Source: Nitrospirota bacterium
GTDB taxonomy: Bacteria; Nitrospinota_A; UBA7883; JACRGQ01
DNA length: 64,000 nt
Assembly: GCA_024275955.1 (NCBI GenBank)
Contig: JAJRYD010000024.1
Coordinates: 18,353 to 82,352, forward strand
Direction of reading: 5' to 3'
Numbering within the stretch: position 1 is the first letter of the stretch; every line of letters starts with the position of its first letter. Positions 62,615-64,000 of the stretch are shown here, piece by piece. A program made the position numbers and the translations under genes. The notes below the pieces were generated by a model that was not told the origin of the DNA, did not search any database, and saw only the letters and a program-made list of their open reading frames with translations.

Positions 62615-62735
62615 AACGCCTCCTACGCCGGTAATTATACTCCCTTATCCCAAATTTGTGAACCGGCAGCCTTTTCCAACATGAAATGAGTCTGAAATCG
62701 AGAATTGTGTTCAGTATAGGAGGATGCTGATACAA

Positions 62736-63980
62736 ATGGATGAATTCGAGATTAAGAGATTGAAAGATATAGAGCAATTTCTGGATGGAGCGGTTAAATC
62801 ACACCCTGTGCTGGAATGCGGTAAGGACGAGGTTTATGCGTGGATAGAGCGGACTCTCAGGCGATTCGATTATCTTCGTGTGAGCAAGAAAGCTAAAGGG
62901 GTAGTGCGTAGATATATCGCACAGTTAAGCGGATATTCACGCCAGCAGGTGACACGGTTGATTGCTCAATACCGCCAGACGAATCGATTACACCGCCGTC
63001 ATCGGACAGTCAACGGTTTTAAGAGCAAGTACACGCCTGCCGATATAAAACTTCTGGCAGGGGTCGATAAACTAGTAGACGATGTTTCCGGCACGACAAC
63101 CAAAGCCTACTGCCATCGCATGTACGACCTGTTTAACGATGCAGAATATATCCGCCTAAAAGATATTTCTGTTTCCCACATCTACAACCTGCGTGGCGGC
63201 AAAGTGTATCAACGAATCAGGAAGAAGTTCACCAAAACCGAAGGCGTGAAGATAAGTATAGGCAAACGGTGCAAGCCTTCTACCAATGGTGAGCCGGGTT
63301 ACCTGCGGATTGATTCTGCACATCAGGGCGATATGGACGGTAAAAAGTCAGTTTATCACATCAATGCAGTTGACCAAGAGACCCAGTGGGAAGTCGTAAT
63401 AACCATTGAACAGATAAAAGGAAAGTTCATGATTCCCGCATTAAAATCGGTGCTGGAGCAGATTCCTTTTGTCGTAAAAGGAGTTCATGCAGATAACGGA
63501 AGCGAATATATCAATCATCTTGTAGCAAAACTTTTAAACGAGTTGGCGATAGAGTTGACCAAATCACGGGCTCGCCACTCCAACGACAATGCTTTGGCAG
63601 AGAGCAAGAATAACTCTGTTGTACGCAAAACTTTTGGTTATGTTTACATCCCTAAAAAGTTTGCATCGTTGATGAACAAGTTTAACGAAAAAGATCTGAA
63701 CCCCTGCTTGAACTTTCATCGTCCTTGCCACTTTCCTACTGTTGAGATTGATAGTAAAGGCAAAGAGAGAAAACGGTACCGGCAAGAAGATATGATGACA
63801 CCTTATGAAAAGTTTAAATCAATGCCAAACGCAGAGCAGTATTTGAAAGATGGAATTACCTTCGAGATGTTGGAGGCTGAGGCTATGAAAGAGTCGGATA
63901 TGAAAGCGTGGGAGAAGATGCAAAAGGCTAGAAGCAGGATGTTTGATATAATCTTTGCAGAGCCTACAGAGGCGGCATAA
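62736..63980 (+). CDS. DDE integrase-type transposase
   Basis: About 414 residues. An N-terminal helix-turn-helix region (GYSRQQVTRLIAQYRQTNRL) precedes an rve-like catalytic core. Numbered from the ATG at 62724, the acidic residues are D197 (LRIDSAHQGD), D257 (VHADNGSEYI) and E293 (NALAESKNN), giving D-59-D-35-E spacing. It resembles IS481/IS3-group or unclassified integrase-type transposases. ATG 62724 touches its AGGAGG directly, so ATG 62736 is the likelier start. The frame is intact. The right end of the element is beyond the window, so its ends cannot be defined. Confidence 0.88.
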   Translation: MDEFEIKRLKDIEQFLDGAVKSHPVLECGKDEVYAWIERTLRRFDYLRVSKKAKGVVRRYIAQLSGYSRQQVTRLIAQYRQTNRLHRRHRTVNGFKSKYTPADIKLLAGVDKLVDDVSGTTTKAYCHRMYDLFNDAEYIRLKDISVSHIYNLRGGKVYQRIRKKFTKTEGVKISIGKRCKPSTNGEPGYLRIDSAHQGDMDGKKSVYHINAVDQETQWEVVITIEQIKGKFMIPALKSVLEQIPFVVKGVHADNGSEYINHLVAKLLNELAIELTKSRARHSNDNALAESKNNSVVRKTFGYVYIPKKFASLMNKFNEKDLNPCLNFHRPCHFPTVEIDSKGKERKRYRQEDMMTPYEKFKSMPNAEQYLKDGITFEMLEAEAMKESDMKAWEKMQKARSRMFDIIFAEPTEAA

Positions 63981-64000
63981 ACAGATGAGAATGCAATATC

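Noticed and set aside
62615..62723. Flagellar sigma-28 promoter before flagellin
   Set aside because: No TAAA-N15-GCCGATAA-like or GG-N10-GC-like site stood out on the flagellin strand.
62640..62723. DDE transposase as the source of the 129-bp MITEs
   Set aside because: The visible left flank of the transposase gene contains no GGGGCTGTTGCC-like end; the right end is outside the window, so the link cannot be made.

Overview
The window reads as a chromosome segment of a flagellated, Gram-negative (two-membrane) bacterium. Outer-membrane signs are an Mla-type lipid transport operon, a LolC/E-type lipoprotein exporter, a TraT-like lipoprotein and porin-like barrels. Motility signs are fliO-fliP-fliQ, a flagellin and a MAF/DUF115 flagellin-modification protein. 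Short-form ArgA and the TIGR03545/TIGR03546 pair fit deltaproteobacterial, Nitrospirota or Nitrospinota-like lineages, but I cannot place the organism from this sequence alone. Base composition is moderate and fairly even.

Layout: 1-2.1 kb flagellar export genes (minus). 2.7-3.4 kb TPR protein. 3.9-8.4 kb the macromolecular synthesis operon rpsU-yqeY-dnaG-rpoD behind a good sigma-70 promoter, then a CAU tRNA abutting a long stem-loop. 8.7-12.3 kb an mlaE-F-D-like operon with a TPR lipoprotein. 12.4-15.9 kb nusA-rimP joined to two GspL/GspM (PilM-N-O)-like genes. 16.1-19.5 kb an 1100-residue Sel1-repeat protein. 19.9-24.7 kb mutS2 (frameshifted), a tiny membrane protein and infB. 24.8-26 kb rnhA and a barrel-like protein. 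26.3-30.4 kb a phosphate block (phoR, phoB, phoU, Na/Pi symporter) with a four-hexamer Pho-box array. 30.5-33.3 kb a repeat-rich zone with queC and a RAYT transposase. 33.3-38 kb a TIGR04282 protein, alaS, a membrane protein and murI. 38.3-43.3 kb exported proteins, an M16 peptidase interrupted by a stop, TraT, a methyltransferase and a decayed outer-membrane gene. 43.6-45.8 kb lolC/E, a 38-residue CDGSH protein and tpx. 45.9-50.1 kb arginine genes argG, argF, argD and, divergent, argA; then nadC. 50.9-55.8 kb the MAF protein, an unknown and the TIGR03546/TIGR03545 pair. 55.8-61.3 kb rlmB, cysS, gltX, ispF and a heme membrane protein whose 5' end is a copied fragment of ispF. 61.8-64 kb flagellin and a DDE transposase.

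The most distinctive feature is the intergenic repeat content. A 129-bp non-coding element with imperfect terminal inverted repeats (GGG.CTGTT.CC) occurs seven times, five of the copies with exact 5-bp target duplications. One copy carries a second, 115-bp element nested inside it; another interrupts a longer repeat whose empty form is also in the window. Separately, palindromic REP units with a CACAGGC...GCCTGTG core flank a RAYT (REP-associated tyrosine transposase) gene. Three genes (mutS2, an M16 peptidase, a barrel protein) carry inactivating lesions, so either gene decay is under way or the assembly holds errors.
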